From Perilla frutescens (lineage: Eukaryota; Streptophyta; Magnoliopsida; Lamiales; Lamiaceae), in assembly GCA_026008535.1 (NCBI GenBank), contig BRKX01000004.1, positions 8,953,501 through 9,017,500 of the forward strand: a stretch of 64,000 nt of DNA. The letters run 5' to 3'. The first letter of the stretch is position 1, and each line of letters begins with the position of its first letter. Of this stretch, positions 42,714 to 55,683 are shown one piece after another. Position numbers and translations under genes: made by a program. The notes under the pieces were generated by a model. The model was not told where the DNA came from. It worked only from the letters and a program-made list of their open reading frames with translations, and did no database searches.

Positions 42714-45700
42714 TCAAGTTATATTCTCCATGGTATGATCTTGATCTTCATTAGTTAATAAATTAACTAACATATGGCTGCCCTTCGCATCTTCCAATTC
42801 TTTGAACTTTTTGCGAATCAACACTTGTAGATAACCTTGCAATTTCTTCGCTCGAAGTCGCGTCATTGGACCTTTGAATTGCAGATCAGGTTCAAGGCCT
42901 TCAATGCCTTGCATGGCTTCATCATTCCCCCCTGCTGAAGAGAATTCATCCTCAAATTTGGATCATCGTCTTGATAGAACTCATCTACAACAAACGGAGA
43001 TAAATCATCAGCATTGAAAGTTGAAGAACATTTATACTCACCGGGAAGATCAATGTTGTAAGCATTGTCATTTACACGACTCAGGACTATGAAAGGACCG
43101 TCTCCACATGGTGACAACTTGGACTTCCTCAGATTCGGAAACCATCCGGGACTCAGATGAATCCAAACGCGATCTTCGGGCTGAAATATCACTTGCTTGC
43201 GTCACACGTTTCAAGATTCGGCCGTGTGCTTATCTTTGTGCTTAATGCGAGCACGTACTCTCTCGTGCATCTCCTTAACTTGCTCAGCTCGTCTCAAACC
43301 TTTAACACTTGTTAAATGCTCAACAGGTAAAGGTAACAAATCAGTAGGCATTAACGGATTAAATCCATAAACAACCTCAAAAGGAGACATATTAGTAGAA
43401 AAATGTACCATACGATTATATGCAAATTCAGCGTAAGGTAAACACTCTTCCCAAGACTTCAGATTATTTTTAATTAAAGATCTAAGCAGTGTGCCTAAAG
43501 TGCGATTCACAACCTCAGTTTGACCATCGGTTTGTTGGTGACATGCAGTAGAAAACAACAACTTAGTCCCTAATTTTCCCCACAAAACTCTCCAAAAATG
43601 TGCTAAAAACTTGGAATCCCTATTAATAACAATAGTTTTAGGAATACCATGCAATCTTTTTACATGCACAAAGAAAAGATTGGCAATATGCACAACATCA
43701 TCAGTTTTTCTACATGCAATGAAATGCGCCATTTTAGAAAAATGATCAACCACAAAAACAGAATCCTTACCCGATCTAGACCTAGGTAAACCTAAGATAA
43801 AATCCATAGAAAAATCAATCCAAGGTGAACTAGGGGCGGGCAGGGGCGTGTATAAACCAAATGGATGTGAAGTAGACTTAGACCTATGGCAAGTAACACA
43901 TCTACTACACACATGATCAACATCTCTTCTCATATGCGGCCAATAAAAATGCTCATGCAGCATGCTTAATGTTTTATTCACACCAAAGTAACCCATTAAA
44001 CCTCCCGCATGCGACTCCAACACAAGTAGCTCATGCATAGAATAACTAGGTATGCATAACTGAGATCCACGAAATAAAAATCCATCATGCACATAAAACC
44101 CATCACAAGACTTAGACTTTTTCGAACACTCATAAAAAATCGAAGCAAAGAATGGATCACATGCATATAGACTCTTAATCAACTCAAAACCGAGCATTCT
44201 AGCATGCATCAAGTTCAGCAACGTGTACCATCTAGATAGGGCATCGGCTACAACGTTCTCTTCTCCTTTCTTGTATTTGATGACGTACGGGAAGGACTCG
44301 ATGAACTCGACCCATCTCGCATGCCTCTTATTCAGATTTTGCTGCCCTTTCAAATGATTTAAGCTCTCATGGTCCGTGTGAATCACGAACTTCTTTGGCC
44401 ACAGATAATGCTGCCATGTCTCCAATGATTTTTTCAATGCATACAATTCTTTGTCATAGGTGGAATAACGCAGAGCTGCACCATTTAATTTCTCACTGAA
44501 GTAGGCGACTGGACGCCGTTCCTGCATCAAGACAGCACCAATACCTATCCCGGAGGCATCACATTCAATCTCGAAAACCTTATCAAAATCAGGTAAACAC
44601 AAAATAGGTATATGACATAAAAGATGCTTCAAATGTGTAAATGCTTCATGCTGTGATTTACCCCATTCAAACTTAAGATCCTTCTTACTTAGCTCAGTAA
44701 GAGGCGTAGAAATGCTAGAAAAATCACGCACAAAGCGACGATAAAATCTGGCAAGGCCATGAAAGGATCGAACCTCCGTGGCTGACTTGGGCGTTGGCCA
44801 TTCTTCAATCGCTTTGATTTTAGAACGGTCAACCTCAATACCACGTATACTCACAACAAAACCAAGAAATACAACCTCATCTAAACAAAATGAGCATTTA
44901 GACAGATTTCCATACAACTTGGCTGTTCTCAGAATATCAAAAACGCGCCTAAGATGTGCTAGGTGCGTCTGTGCATCGTGATTGTAAATCAGGATATCAT
45001 CAAAGTACATAACTACAAATTTCCCAATCACATCACGCAAAATATGGTTCATTAATCTCATAAAAGTGTTCGATACATTAGTGAGACCAAAAGGGATAAC
45101 TAACCACTCATATAAACCATGCTTAGTCGTAAAAGCTGTTTTCCACTCATCCCCTTCATGCATTCTAACTTGAAAATAACCAAAACGCAAATCAATTTTA
45201 GAAAAGACTTTAGAACCAGATAATTCATCAAGCATATCATTAATCTAGGGATAGGGAATCGATACTTCACTGTTATTTTGTTGATGGTACGACAGTCCAT
45301 GCACATTCTCCACTCGTTGTTCTTCTTCGACACTAGAATGACTGGAACTGCGCAGGAGCTCATCGACTCTCGAACCTGCTTCTTCTCAAGCAGCTCTTTT
45401 ACTTATCTATCAATTTCCTTGGTCTCTTCAGGGGACGTCCAGTATGCTGGCTGATTTGGCAAGACGGCGCCGGGCTGGAAATCGATCAAGTGCTCGATCC
45501 CACGAATTGGAGGTAATCCACTTGGAATCTCTTCCGGGAACACATCTGCGAACTCCTCCATAAGTGGCTGCACAACACTAGGCAAAGAAAGATAATTAAT
45601 AGCACTACTCTTATAAGATAGAAGAACAAAAGGTAAACCTGTTTTTAATGTTTTTTCTACGCCTTTCACTGAAATAAACAAGTTGTGGTTTTGATCTTTC

Positions 45701-46977
45701 TTTGCAGCTGATCCAGACGAATTTCCATGCATAAAGGAATCATTGGAGGACAGTTTAGGGGCTGAAGAAGTAGGAGTGGCGGCCTTCTTGGGGGTCTTAG
45801 TCGAGTGGGTGCCGTTGGCGGTAATCCGGGCTGCGGCGGCAGCCTCTTTTGCTCTTTCAGCTCTAAACATCTCTTGCATAATTCTCTGATCCTCTGCAAT
45901 GGCTTTAGGGGACAATGACTTTAGTGTAGTAGTCTGTCCGTCTCTCTTCACGATGTATATGATTGCAAAGCCATCATAAACCGTCTGTCTGTCAAACTGC
46001 CATGATCTACCTAACAATATGTGTGCTGCATCCATAGGAATAACATCGCAAAAAACAGAGTCAAAAAATCGACCAATAGAGAATGAGACACTTACCTGAG
46101 CCATTACTTTGATCTCTCCTCGATTCGTAAGCCACTGCAACTTGTATGGCTTCAGATGCTTGATGGTGGTCAGCGCCAATTTGTCAACTGCATACTGGCT
46201 CATGGTGTTGATCACACTCCCATTGTCTATTATCATCGAGCAGGTCTGGTCTTCGATAGTAACACGTGTGAAAAAAATGTTCTCACGTTGATCCGACTGC
46301 TCTTCTTCACGATTGATGCTTAGACTGTGTATAGACATAAGACTAACATGAGGAAGCTCGGGTTTCTCTTCATCCGAGTTAACTAGAGGTGTCTCTGGTT
46401 CCTTCTTGGCGTCAACTGCGGGCTGGTCCTCGTTCTCACTGGCTGACTCGATCTCATTCTGTTCAGTGATGAACAGAACACGCCGGTTCGGACACTGGTT
46501 TTGAAAGTTGCCCCAACCTTGGCACTTATGGCACTGGATGTCTCTAGCTCGATTTTGGTTGGCACTAGGTGCTAGGCTGGGTGGATTGGGCCATGTATAG
46601 GCTGGCCTACATGGTGGTGCTGGTGTAGACTCGGGTCTATGACTGGACTGCGGTGTAGAATGGTTGAAACGCCGCTCGGACGGTCCGGACTGACCTCGGG
46701 GTCGAGTAGGCTCAGTAGAAGGGGTAGAAGATGATGTGGAATTCATACCTTTGTTCCATGGGGGTCGAACAGGGGCTGAACTGTGGTGCGATCTCCGTCG
46801 GCCCTCTCTGAGCTGTCTCTCCACAATTGATGTGTAATGCACAGGAATTCATGTCTTCAATGTACCGGATGATGGTAGCATTCAAGGTCTCTTGTTTCCT
46901 AACTTAGTTCAGGGCGGTTTCAAGCTCCTTGTGGTACTCTTCAACTGACCGTGTACCTTACTTGATCCGGTTGAGCT
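42714..46977 (-). pseudogene. degenerate Ty3/gypsy Gag-Pol
   Basis: Minus-strand order: truncated Gag (RSVEEYHKELETALN, ~46900), CCHC knuckle reading CHKCQGWGNFQNQC with Asn in place of His (~46490-46535), protease reading DNGS instead of DSGS (~46195-46230), RT with YFDDIL (~44993-45010), RNase H (CDASGIGIGAVL), integrase HHCC and core (PWIDFSMDFI; INRDSKF where SDRD-type is usual), and the C-terminal GDGPFIVLSRVNDNAYNIDLP/FNADDLSPF plus GPMTRLRAKK tail. A stop at ~45403, a one-base deletion near 45248 and tandem TGA codons at ~43205-43213 break it. RT-integrase order defines Ty3/gypsy. The right end stops abruptly at 46978, where unrelated repeat DNA begins. No chromodomain was recognised. 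Confidence 0.88.
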
Positions 46978-47245
46978 TCTTTTCAATAAAATCCATCCAA
47001 AATATATTATAATATTAATATCAAGGTTATTAAATAAAACATCTGTCACTAACTACTACTTATACAATTATTTCTTTCTTAATAAAAATATCTTTTTAAT
47101 TTGTAATTCAATTCATCCTTTACGGAGTTTAATTATAACGAATCTTATTTTTGAATTTATTTTCATAAACAATTTTTCCGATTATTATTTCATGTATTCA
47201 AATGGATTCTAATTAACCAACTTTTGATTCCAATACTAAAGTTCA
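46978..47245 (-). repeat. truncated 3' LTR of a non-coding LTR element
   Basis: This 268-bp block (TTTCAATAAAATCCATCC...) matches 50502-50780 closely, including ATTAAATAAAACATCTGTCAC and TTTACGGAGTTTAATTATAA. In element orientation it is the first part of the downstream LTR; the rest was cut off where it joins the gypsy relic. Confidence 0.55.
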
Positions 47246-48509
47246 TTCATTTCCTTGAACATATTTCGATTGTGAACATAGAATGAATATTAATTTTATT
47301 CCAAGTTCATGTATTCCATATTTTGATTCCGTATTATACTAATAAAACTCATTTTAGAATTAACTTAAATTCTTACTAATGAAATATCAAACAATACAAA
47401 AATTCTTAGCTATTAAATTACGCAAAAAAAATCAAAAGAAACTTAAATATTACAACATCATTTGTCCAATATTTTCAAAGCAGTCATAATAAATTAAAGT
47501 TCCCTATTTATATTTTATAATTAGCAATTATGAAACATATCCCTAGATACAATTTACTTATAAATTCATCCATTCACATATATTTCATTTATTCCAAAAA
47601 TCATGCCATTATTATATATTTTACTTATTCGAACAAATATTTAAAAACTTTAAATTCAACTCCCAAAATACTTACATATATATAAAATTAAAACACTAAC
47701 CTTCCTCAGATGCAAATTTTCCTTAATTTATTAATTACGGTACATTAGTGTAGTATTTCTCCCTTAGAAGATTAGGAATAAATGAAAATGCCCAAACCTT
47801 TAATTGTTAAAATACACATGTATGCTTATATTCCCATCCACCTATGTTATCCTAGGACACGTGGGTACTATATTGCATGTAATGAAATATTTGGACCAAT
47901 CACACTATCAAGGTCATATATATATATATATGATATATTATAATATCTATATAAATGTATTCAAGTTAATCGTTTAGAGAGGTATTTATTTACTTTTTAT
48001 TTCATCCTTATTCCATGCATGGAAGTATATATTTATATAAATGCAATTGACATGAAAATAAATATATGTAACTTATTATTATATATATATGTATATATCA
48101 AGATGATCATTGAATAGTGAGAGTCTCAGGTACTACATTCTTCCCTCCTTATAAAAATTTCATCATCGAAATTTTGTTCTATTAACAAAACCTGAACAAG
48201 ACATATTATGTTTTCTACTCAAACTAGAATATACTATTCACCATAAGTTCAGAGCTAGTGTTCATTGTAACTTTTTTTTTTAACTATTCTCATATATGAT
48301 CATTTGCATTAGAAGCTAATATAAAAGTTAATCACCTAACATAGCAAATAATACTCGTATAGGTTATAATAATGGACTGCTCTTCATTAATGCACACACA
48401 AACTCAAAACTAAATATTTTAAAATCTATGACATTGGCCTCCTCAAACACAATAATCGCACGTATGCTAACAATATTCGAGTAACAATTTATAATCCCAG
48501 AGTCTATCA

Positions 48510-48545
<36 letters not shown>

Positions 48546-49347
48546 ATTAGTATTTAAACTCTACTATCACATATCACATAGTAGATGCACCATCAGGTTA
48601 TCTGCATCAATTACTATCTTTCCTTGGTCTACATAATTAGTTCCCAAATTCTAGATTAATATCTTCACCTCAATGTTTCTTTGTTTTCCCAACATATGAC
48701 ATTAGTTGCAATAAAGTTCGGTCTTCTTAGGCAAATCGTATCTATTGCCCTGCAATATTTCTTGGTCTTTCTCTAAACCTCAAAATCATTAGGTTTGAGT
48801 ACATATATATACATTATATAATTATATATATTTTCAGGAGTGTACACCACCTTTCATATTAATATACATGACCACAGTCTTAATAATATGTGTATATATA
48901 TTCTTTTATTATTAACGAATACACTAAAACACTAATTAATTCTACTTCGTATATGGCAACTCAATTTTCATTTCTAACCACTATACTTTATTTTTCCAAC
49001 AATACTATTAGAATTATATATATAAAAAAATCAAGTAATGTCAAAGATTTAACATAAGGTAGTAGGAAAGTCCAAATTACATCAAATTATGATGTAGCCA
49101 AAATTTTGACATAATTACCTTTTAGCATGCCCGACAAAATAATTCTTGTAATGAAATATGTATAATAGATCACGATTCTACCAAATTACACCATATGAGA
49201 TAGTATAAGTTTTAAATTTATGCAAAGTGAAACTCACAAAATCCACATTGCTAAACACATCAAGAGCAAGATTACTCTCCACAAGTTTTGAGCTTAATTG
49301 TATACATGGACAGTCTACAGAATTATAACCGCACTCTGATACCACTC
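47246..49347 (-). mobile_element. non-coding interior of the minus-strand LTR element
   Basis: No protein domain is visible in 2.1 kb. On the minus strand TGGTATCAGAGTGC (about 49331-49345) matches the initiator tRNA-Met PBS and lies three bases from the LTR end. A (TC)n microsatellite spans 48510-48545. The piece CTACATTCTTCCCTCCTTAT (48133) is a phrase I associate with gypsy-group LTR/UTR DNA. The element looks like a non-autonomous derivative. Confidence 0.5.
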
Positions 49348-50780
49348 TGTAACACCCGCCCAAACAAAAATAAATGTACGTAAGATATAAAGTAATGTGA
49401 AAATGTGGGTGAGTTGTTCTCTTTTTAAAATAGAATTATGTACTATCAATTAAAAAGTGTTAACGTTGAAAATTTAGGTTAACATGTGGTGCATACAAAG
49501 TGAACGATAATTATAAATGTATAATTTACTAAAGCATATAAGGAAATTATTGATTTCTTTGTAGAAATATTCTAAGAATATATAGATAAATTTGAATTCA
49601 AACCTATGACATATAAGCAGCAAAATATAATAAAATAAGCCCTTGCCCTCCTCACAGGTCGTCATCCATGTATACACTTCTCAGGACTTGTCAGAGCTCT
49701 AAGCATTCATGCATCGATGCACCACAAATTATCACTTTCACCTACAATGCTCAGTAAGCAGAAATCATGCCCATGCATGTTCACCGACATTCACAACACG
49801 TGCAACACACAACACCACTATAAATGTGAAATGCTCATGAATAAAATACTTTTATGCCATCTCGAAAGTATTTTCATCATTTAGGAACTTGGCTCCCCTC
49901 ACCAGACACCATCATGAGTCATGGGCTCATAATATAATCAATATCACTTGGCCAGAATGTGATTAGTGCACTCATGTGGCTCATCCTTCCTGTACCCCAA
50001 GGGACACGCCACCTGCCTGTTCCCTTTGATCCCACATGAAAGTCATCCCACATCAGCCACTAATCACCTCAAAGGTGCAGTCGAAGTGGACCATCTTCCC
50101 TGGACCCCAAGGGACATGCCCCCTGCCTGTTCTCTTTGATCCCACATGGAAGTCATCCCACTCAAGGCAAAAATATACAATACATCACAGCACGGACTGG
50201 TGGTGACCAATCCCAAACAAAATATTTTCTCTCTCTGAAAAGCATTTCGTGCATGCAACCTTGATAATGTCTACATGACGTGCATGCATATGCTCGTGCT
50301 CATATACAAGATATTCAATACTACATAATACAATATCACAAGTATATCACATCATACAATCATACAATATAACACAATTATAAATAATAAATAATAAACA
50401 CATATAGTCAAATAATACTATGTTCATGCATTGTAGTTGCAGATGAATTTCTACTTACCTCGAGTCCCATGCTTACAATATTTGAGATCTTAAAAGCCGC
50501 ACTTTTCAATAAAATCCATCAAAAATATATTATAATACTAATATCAAAGGTTATTAAATAAAACATCTGTCACTAACTACTACTTATATAATTATTTCTT
50601 TCTTAATAAAAACATCTTTTTAATTTGTAATTCAATTCATCCTTTACGGAGTTTAATTATAACGAATCTTACTTTTGAATTTATTTTCATAAACACCTTT
50701 TCCTAAATAAGATCCGATTATTATTTCATGTATTCAAATAGATTCTAATTAACCAACTTTTGATTCTAATTATTATTTCA
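49348..50780 (-). repeat. 5' LTR of the non-coding LTR element
   Basis: On the plus strand it begins TGTAACACCCGCCC next to the PBS, so on the minus strand the LTR ends ...GGTGTTACA. The right limit is set by the end of similarity to 47245. It contains a 62-bp direct repeat (ACCCCAAGGGACACGCC at ~49994 and ACCCCAAGGGACATGCC at ~50103). Length is ~1.43 kb. Confidence 0.55.
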
Positions 50781-50946
50781 TGTATATGTTGATCCAAATC
50801 AGCTAGAATCTCAACTTACAGCACCAGCCACGCCACCGCAAAAGAGTCACGGATAAACAGAAAGTCTGGGAAATCCTGAGTAGTCCAAGACAGTTCTCTG
50901 TAAAGATATTGAAGGAATTGAAGATGGAGAAGAGATCATATCATGA

Positions 50947-51228
50947 GGTAATGAACTACAATTTGATGAATATATCCTAATCCTCCATGAAGATACAACA
51001 ACAGCAGTCCAGTTCCAAGAACAGGTTGAAAGCTCAACTGCTCAGTTCACAGTTCATCATGAAGAACTAATTTGCAGTATGCAGCAACAACTCAAGCTGC
51101 AAAGTGAGCTCATCAAGATGCTTCAATCTCAAGCTGGAGCTCAACCAACTGAAGCAGAACCATCAAGCAGTGACAAAACTGGTGAGCCAACTGCTAAAAG
51201 AAGAAAGACTGAGCACAAGAAGGATTAG
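50947..51228 (+). pseudogene. C-terminal part of a coiled-coil accessory ORF
   Basis: An open frame of 93 codons without an ATG at its start reads through Glu/Gln-rich sequence (HHEELICSMQQQLKLQSELI), predicted to be coiled coil, and ends in a basic KRRKTEHKKD, a possible nuclear localisation signal. It precedes the first accessory ORF by 340 bp. I take it as the end of a related ORF whose start was lost. Confidence 0.4.
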
Positions 51229-51566
51229 AGACTAATCAAGCTCAGCTGATTAGGATCTCTAAGTTTTCTTCTTGTAACTTAGTCTATTAATATTTTTGAT
51301 CAATAAAATCTTTATTTTATTGGTAAGTGCCATGTCAGCAAGATCTTTTGAAATTTCTTATCGTTGAATCTCTGACACACGACATTAAAGGCCAAAAGAA
51401 AAGGGCAAAGGACATTGCTTCTCAAAGATATATGAGTATCATTTATTACTCGTAAATCACCTCAGATCTAGTCATTTTGCAAGAGGAGACACACTCATTC
51501 AAAAATCATTCTAAGAGTCTCCTCCTCTCTGAATCTCTCAATAAGAAATTCTAGCCAACTCCTTCA

Positions 51567-52598
51567 ATGGCAGAATCTCTCAGCTCCTCAAACACCTTCA
51601 AAAGTCGAATGTTGAAAGACAAATTCCTTAAAAGAAAGAAGTTCCAGAAAATCCTCCTTATGTCAAATAGTCCAAACCTGCTTGTAAATCTTCACAAGAC
51701 AGAAATTCTTCATTACTTGGAAACACCACCAACGTTCTTCAGACAAAACTTGGTGAGTAAATTTCTTCTTCAAGCACAAGTAAGTGCAAATGACAAGGAA
51801 ATATTCTTAGTTATTCAAGGTCAATCGATCAAGATAACTGAAGACACAGTTGTTGAAGTTTTTCAACTTCCAACATAAGGAGAATCAGATCAAGAGTTGA
51901 GTGAAGCAGCTGAACCATACTGGAGAAACTGGAAAGCTTCCACCTGTAGAAAATCATTCAGTTTTACCATAACTAAAACTGATTTGAAACCAGAATTTGG
52001 AGTTATGCTCGACATCACAAACAAAATGATGTTTGGAGCCATTGGAAGCCTGAGCCAGCTTACCCATGAAAGGTACAAGGTGATGATTCACCTAGCTGAA
52101 GGAAGAAAAACAAATTGGGCAGAGTTTGTATTTTCTCAAATCAAGCATCAAGTCCTCAAAGCCTCCGACTCAAAGAGAATAGGGAAATTTGATTCCATGG
52201 TGGGACTTGTTCTTAGTATGAGCAAGATAATTAAAGACATCCTGAAGCTGCCAAATGATGATACTTTACAAGTCCTTGCCTCTGACTGGATTTCCAAGAA
52301 AGTACGCATTCTTCTTCAGTCACTCAAGAAGAAAATGAGGATCAAGGCCAAGACAAGTGCCACAACCTCAAGCAACTCAACTGCCAATGTCGTTCCATCA
52401 CCTGTTTCAAAGAATGGATCATCAGCTGATTTCAAAGCTTGCTCTGATCCAGATGAGCTCATTCCATTCATTGGAATCCCCCATCTAAATTATAGAGCCG
52501 ATTACTTGAGGAGCACTTGCCCTTCTCTCCAACTGATGGAAGAAAATATTCTTTCTATAGTGGCAAATATGCAGCCAAGAGTGTACAGAAAGAGGTAA
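51567..52598 (+). pseudogene. accessory ORF A, plant-transposon-protein-like domain
   Basis: From ATG 51567 a 343-codon frame runs with a single in-frame TAA at 51876-51878. The domain runs LHYLETPPTFFRQNLVSKF, then IKITEDTVVEVFQLP, LKPEFGVMLDITNKM, THERYKVMIHLAEGRKTNW, and a Lys-rich C-terminal part (KKKMRIKAKT). The pattern F..LP / DI..K / T.ER...M / INW-like is that of a family annotated as putative plant transposon protein, abundant in Lamiales genomes; this is from memory and unsearched. Its biochemical role is unknown. A pyrimidine-rich leader precedes the ATG. Confidence 0.55.
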
Positions 52599-53270
52599 CC
52601 AATTTACTTCTCACTCAATTTGCATTTGTGGCTATACAAGATCAAGAGTTGTTCAAACAATTGCACTGATATTTCTACTAGTTCACCTGGAGACATTCAA
52701 TGTCTATCTAGTCTTATTTCTTGATCGCTGCCTTTCACGGTATGAGTTTTTAGCAAAGAGAAGAAATTTGGAGCTTAAAATAGATAGGGTCTTCAAATCC
52801 ATTTCCTCCAACAATCATGCAACTTCAGAGGATTATGAGCCACCGACTGGCAAATAAAATCCCTCGAACCACCCTACTTGCCGAACTAAGAAGTGACATC
52901 ATGGCTCAAGGAGAAGAAGCAGGTAATCAGCCAACAAACTGCCCAACCAGCTCTGCCTGCCGAAAACTGAACTTTGACAATCTGTCGAGTCAGTCAGCCG
53001 AGCCACCTCGACCAACTGGACCCGCAACTGAGCAGATACAAAATGATCTATTGCACACTCCAGTCGCAGCAAGTCAAGAAGCTGACAATGAAGACACTGC
53101 CACGTCTCCAAATCTCTTATCCAAGAGATATGTCACTCTTTTGATAGCTTCAAGCTTGAAGACAACTCAACTGAATTCCCAAGAATTTCAGTTCAAGCCA
53201 TCTTACAAGAGAAATTCACATAGAAGGCGAAGGATCTTATCAGCTGAAGCCAAGCAATGGAATTAATCTG
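52599..53270 (+). pseudogene. downstream Ser/Gln-rich ORF of the accessory region
   Basis: After ORF A, a GT-started gap (GTAACC at 52596) and a second frame from 52817 to 53266 encode 149 residues (MQLQRIMSHRLANKIPRTTL...). It is rich in Ser, Thr, Gln and Pro and ends in a basic RNSHRRRRIL. It may be a second exon of ORF A or a separate small ORF. No known domain is visible. Confidence 0.35.
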
Positions 53271-54074
53271 TGAGGAAAGAAAGGCCTGAGCAACCGACAA
53301 GAGAAACTGGATCTGCATCAAAAAGGGAGAGACCAAACTGCTCAGAGGAAAGCATTGAAGAGAATCCAGTTCGCTCCATCAGGAAGAGAAAACTGACTAA
53401 GATTTGATCCAGCGGTTCAGAAACTGATTTCATCAGTTCAGCAATGAATCAGTAAAAGGGGCCAAACAGAAGAAACAGTTGAACTGATTGATCAACTGCC
53501 ACATCATCAGTTCACAAGCCATCAGTTGGAATGTATCCCAACTGACACAGGATAAGTTTTTGAATTCTTTATTCTTTGAAACTTATTCTCAAATAAATGA
53601 TTACCATTGTGATCAATTGCATTTTTATCATAATATAACGGTTATAATTTCAAAATGGGATGATCTCTCACTAAAAGCTAGCATTAATGCCTCTAAGCAA
53701 AATCAACCACTAAAGTGGAAATGAGTTGATAGCTTGAGATATATAAATAGAAAAATATCGCAGCAAATATTTGCTATTTATGGAAACTGCCCCATTTTCA
53801 AATGTATAAAATCTCACCGGCTGATAAAAAAAGCTAAAAATGTAAACGACTGAGATTCTTATCACATTTACTCAGCTGATCATCAGTCAAATCCAATAGC
53901 TAATCAGCTGATGAGTACTCGAGTGCTTCTTGAAGTATATGTATGCAAAGCTCAATTTATATGTAAAGGAGAAGTCGATTGAAATCACTTCCTTATCTTC
54001 ACAACTCTCTTTACATTGCTTTGCAACTCTTTTTCCCTATTCCATTCTTCTAAATTCTTCTCAAATCTTGCAGA
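53271..54074. other. inter-ORF spacer saturated with CAGTT/AACTG words
   Basis: Between 53330 and 53550 and again 53850-53920 the DNA is dense in TCAGTT, AACTGA and TCAGCTGA. No coding function is apparent. The segment from 53950 to 54074 is a pyrimidine-rich leader for ORF B. Confidence 0.45.
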
Positions 54075-54870
54075 ATGGAATCCCCCGCTCAATACATTGA
54101 TCCAGCTAGGCATGTCTTAAACATTCAAAGAGATTAGTTTGTAGTCTTAGATTTTCTAAAGGAAAGACTATCAGCTGAAGCATTTCATCAAATAGTGCGA
54201 GCAGCAGAGGAAACTGAACTACTTCATTTCCTTACCCTCTCTCCAGAGCAAAAGAGATGTTTTTTGGAGCTTGTCATAGAGTTCTACATAAATGCAAAGA
54301 TCGAAGGCGACAACATCATCTCATCAGTTGGCACACACGTGATCACGGTCGTGAAGGAAACAATGATGGAAACACTCCATCTATCCGGAAAAAGACAAAT
54401 GACGCATACATTACCCATGCCAAGCCAAAGAGAACTGTGTGACATCTGGAAGCAACCAGGGTTGAGCATCGTGATTACACACATAGGCTGAAGGACAGCC
54501 TACAAAAGGAGTTCATCCAACTCCTAGACATAGTGATTCAATGCCTACGAGGCAATCTCGACTATATCCATTTTAGCGCTGAGAATGCTCATCTGATGAC
54601 ACTCATTCACTACCGATGCAAGGTGGACTGGGCATCGTTCGAGCTATCACAACTCCACCACAATGTTCAGAGAGCCCAGTTTGATCAACTAACGGACACA
54701 TTTAGGGAAAAACTAGGATTTATCAATCAGTTAAGCCGGATCATCAATGATCAAATCCAAACACCCCCACTATATGGCGAGTTTCTTGACAAGAGAGATT
54801 TTTCTCCCCACAAGTTACTAATGATGATGCCAAAGCTCTAACTGAACTGACCGACATCAGTCGAGAAAAG
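54075..54870 (+). pseudogene. accessory ORF B, paralogue of ORF A
   Basis: The ATG is at 54075 (MESPAQYIDPARHVLN), with a TAG at ~54135. The frame continues to 54491, then shifts to a second frame (54533-54841). HFLTLSPEQKRCFLELVIEF matches HYLETPPTFFRQNLVSKF of ORF A, and VDWASFELSQLHHNV matches TNWAEFVFSQIKHQV. RIINDQIQTPP matches KIIKDILKLPN. Identity is low but colinear, so A and B are ancient duplicates within the element. At least one stop and one frameshift disable it. Confidence 0.5.
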
Positions 54871-54876
54871 TGTCAT

Positions 54877-55218
54877 GTGTCTGAAACTGACACGATGAGT
54901 GAATCAACCATACCAGTTGACTCCCAACCTGCTGCCACCAATGTAATGGATGGTGTTGAAGAAAACTTCAACAAAATTCTCGAACACTTGCTCTATAGCA
55001 AGTTCAGCCTCATAGAGAGTTATAACTCCTCCCTCTTTCAACAACTGAAGAGATATCTCCGATGGCACCTCTGGAGATTTCAAGTTGATGAAGCAGTCAT
55101 GTTCCAACTGCTTGATAGAAAGGAAAGACATTTCTGGAGTCAAGAAGGCAACTGGAGCAGGAACTGGATAAATAACCCCTTCACAGCATCTCCAACCATT
55201 TCGAAGATAATGGATTAG
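54877..55218 (+). pseudogene. C-terminal continuation of accessory ORF B
   Basis: A 113-codon frame (MSETDTMSESTIPVDSQPAA...) follows ORF B by a few bases. It has a predicted helical section FNKILEHLLYSKFSLIES and ends in NNPFTASPTISKIMD. No family is recognised. It is best read as the tail of ORF B after another frame change. Confidence 0.35.
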
Positions 55219-55683
55219 ATGATAAAATGAATCCAATGCCAAGTTCCACCGAAAGCTCCCCTACCATTTAATAAGCTATCCAACTCATCTTCCACTCTAC
55301 TGGAATACATTCAACCACCTCCAACTGAAGAACTCTTCACAAGTTTGGCCACGTTGACAATTGAACCTCAAGCTCTATCTCCACTTCCAGATATAGGTGA
55401 ACTCATGGCAACAGAAGAGGCACACAACTGGCTATCCTCACCTACTCCACATCTGCCATACCCCTCCTTGTACGAAGGTAACCTTGCAGCTACCTTAAGT
55501 TTGCTACCACACATCCCTATCACATCATTTAATCTTCAAATACATACCATTTTGGATGATGCCAAAAGCAGAAAGATGAGAACATTGAGAATAATGATGG
55601 AAAAATCATGAGTCTTTGGGATGAGATTCAAAGGGAATGAGGGCAGTTTCAGGAGAGAGAACAGCCTCAGGGGGAAGAAATGA
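55219..55683 (+). other. 3' end of accessory region with small ORF and target site of the solo LTR
   Basis: A frame from 55345 to 55611 encodes 88 residues (MATLTIEPQALSPLPDIGEL...) of unknown family. After it, GAGAGAACAGCCTCAGGGGG resembles two GAGAGGCATCAGCCT units found on the far side of the solo LTR (58873 and 58929), so a short tandem repeat was split by the insertion. Confidence 0.35.
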
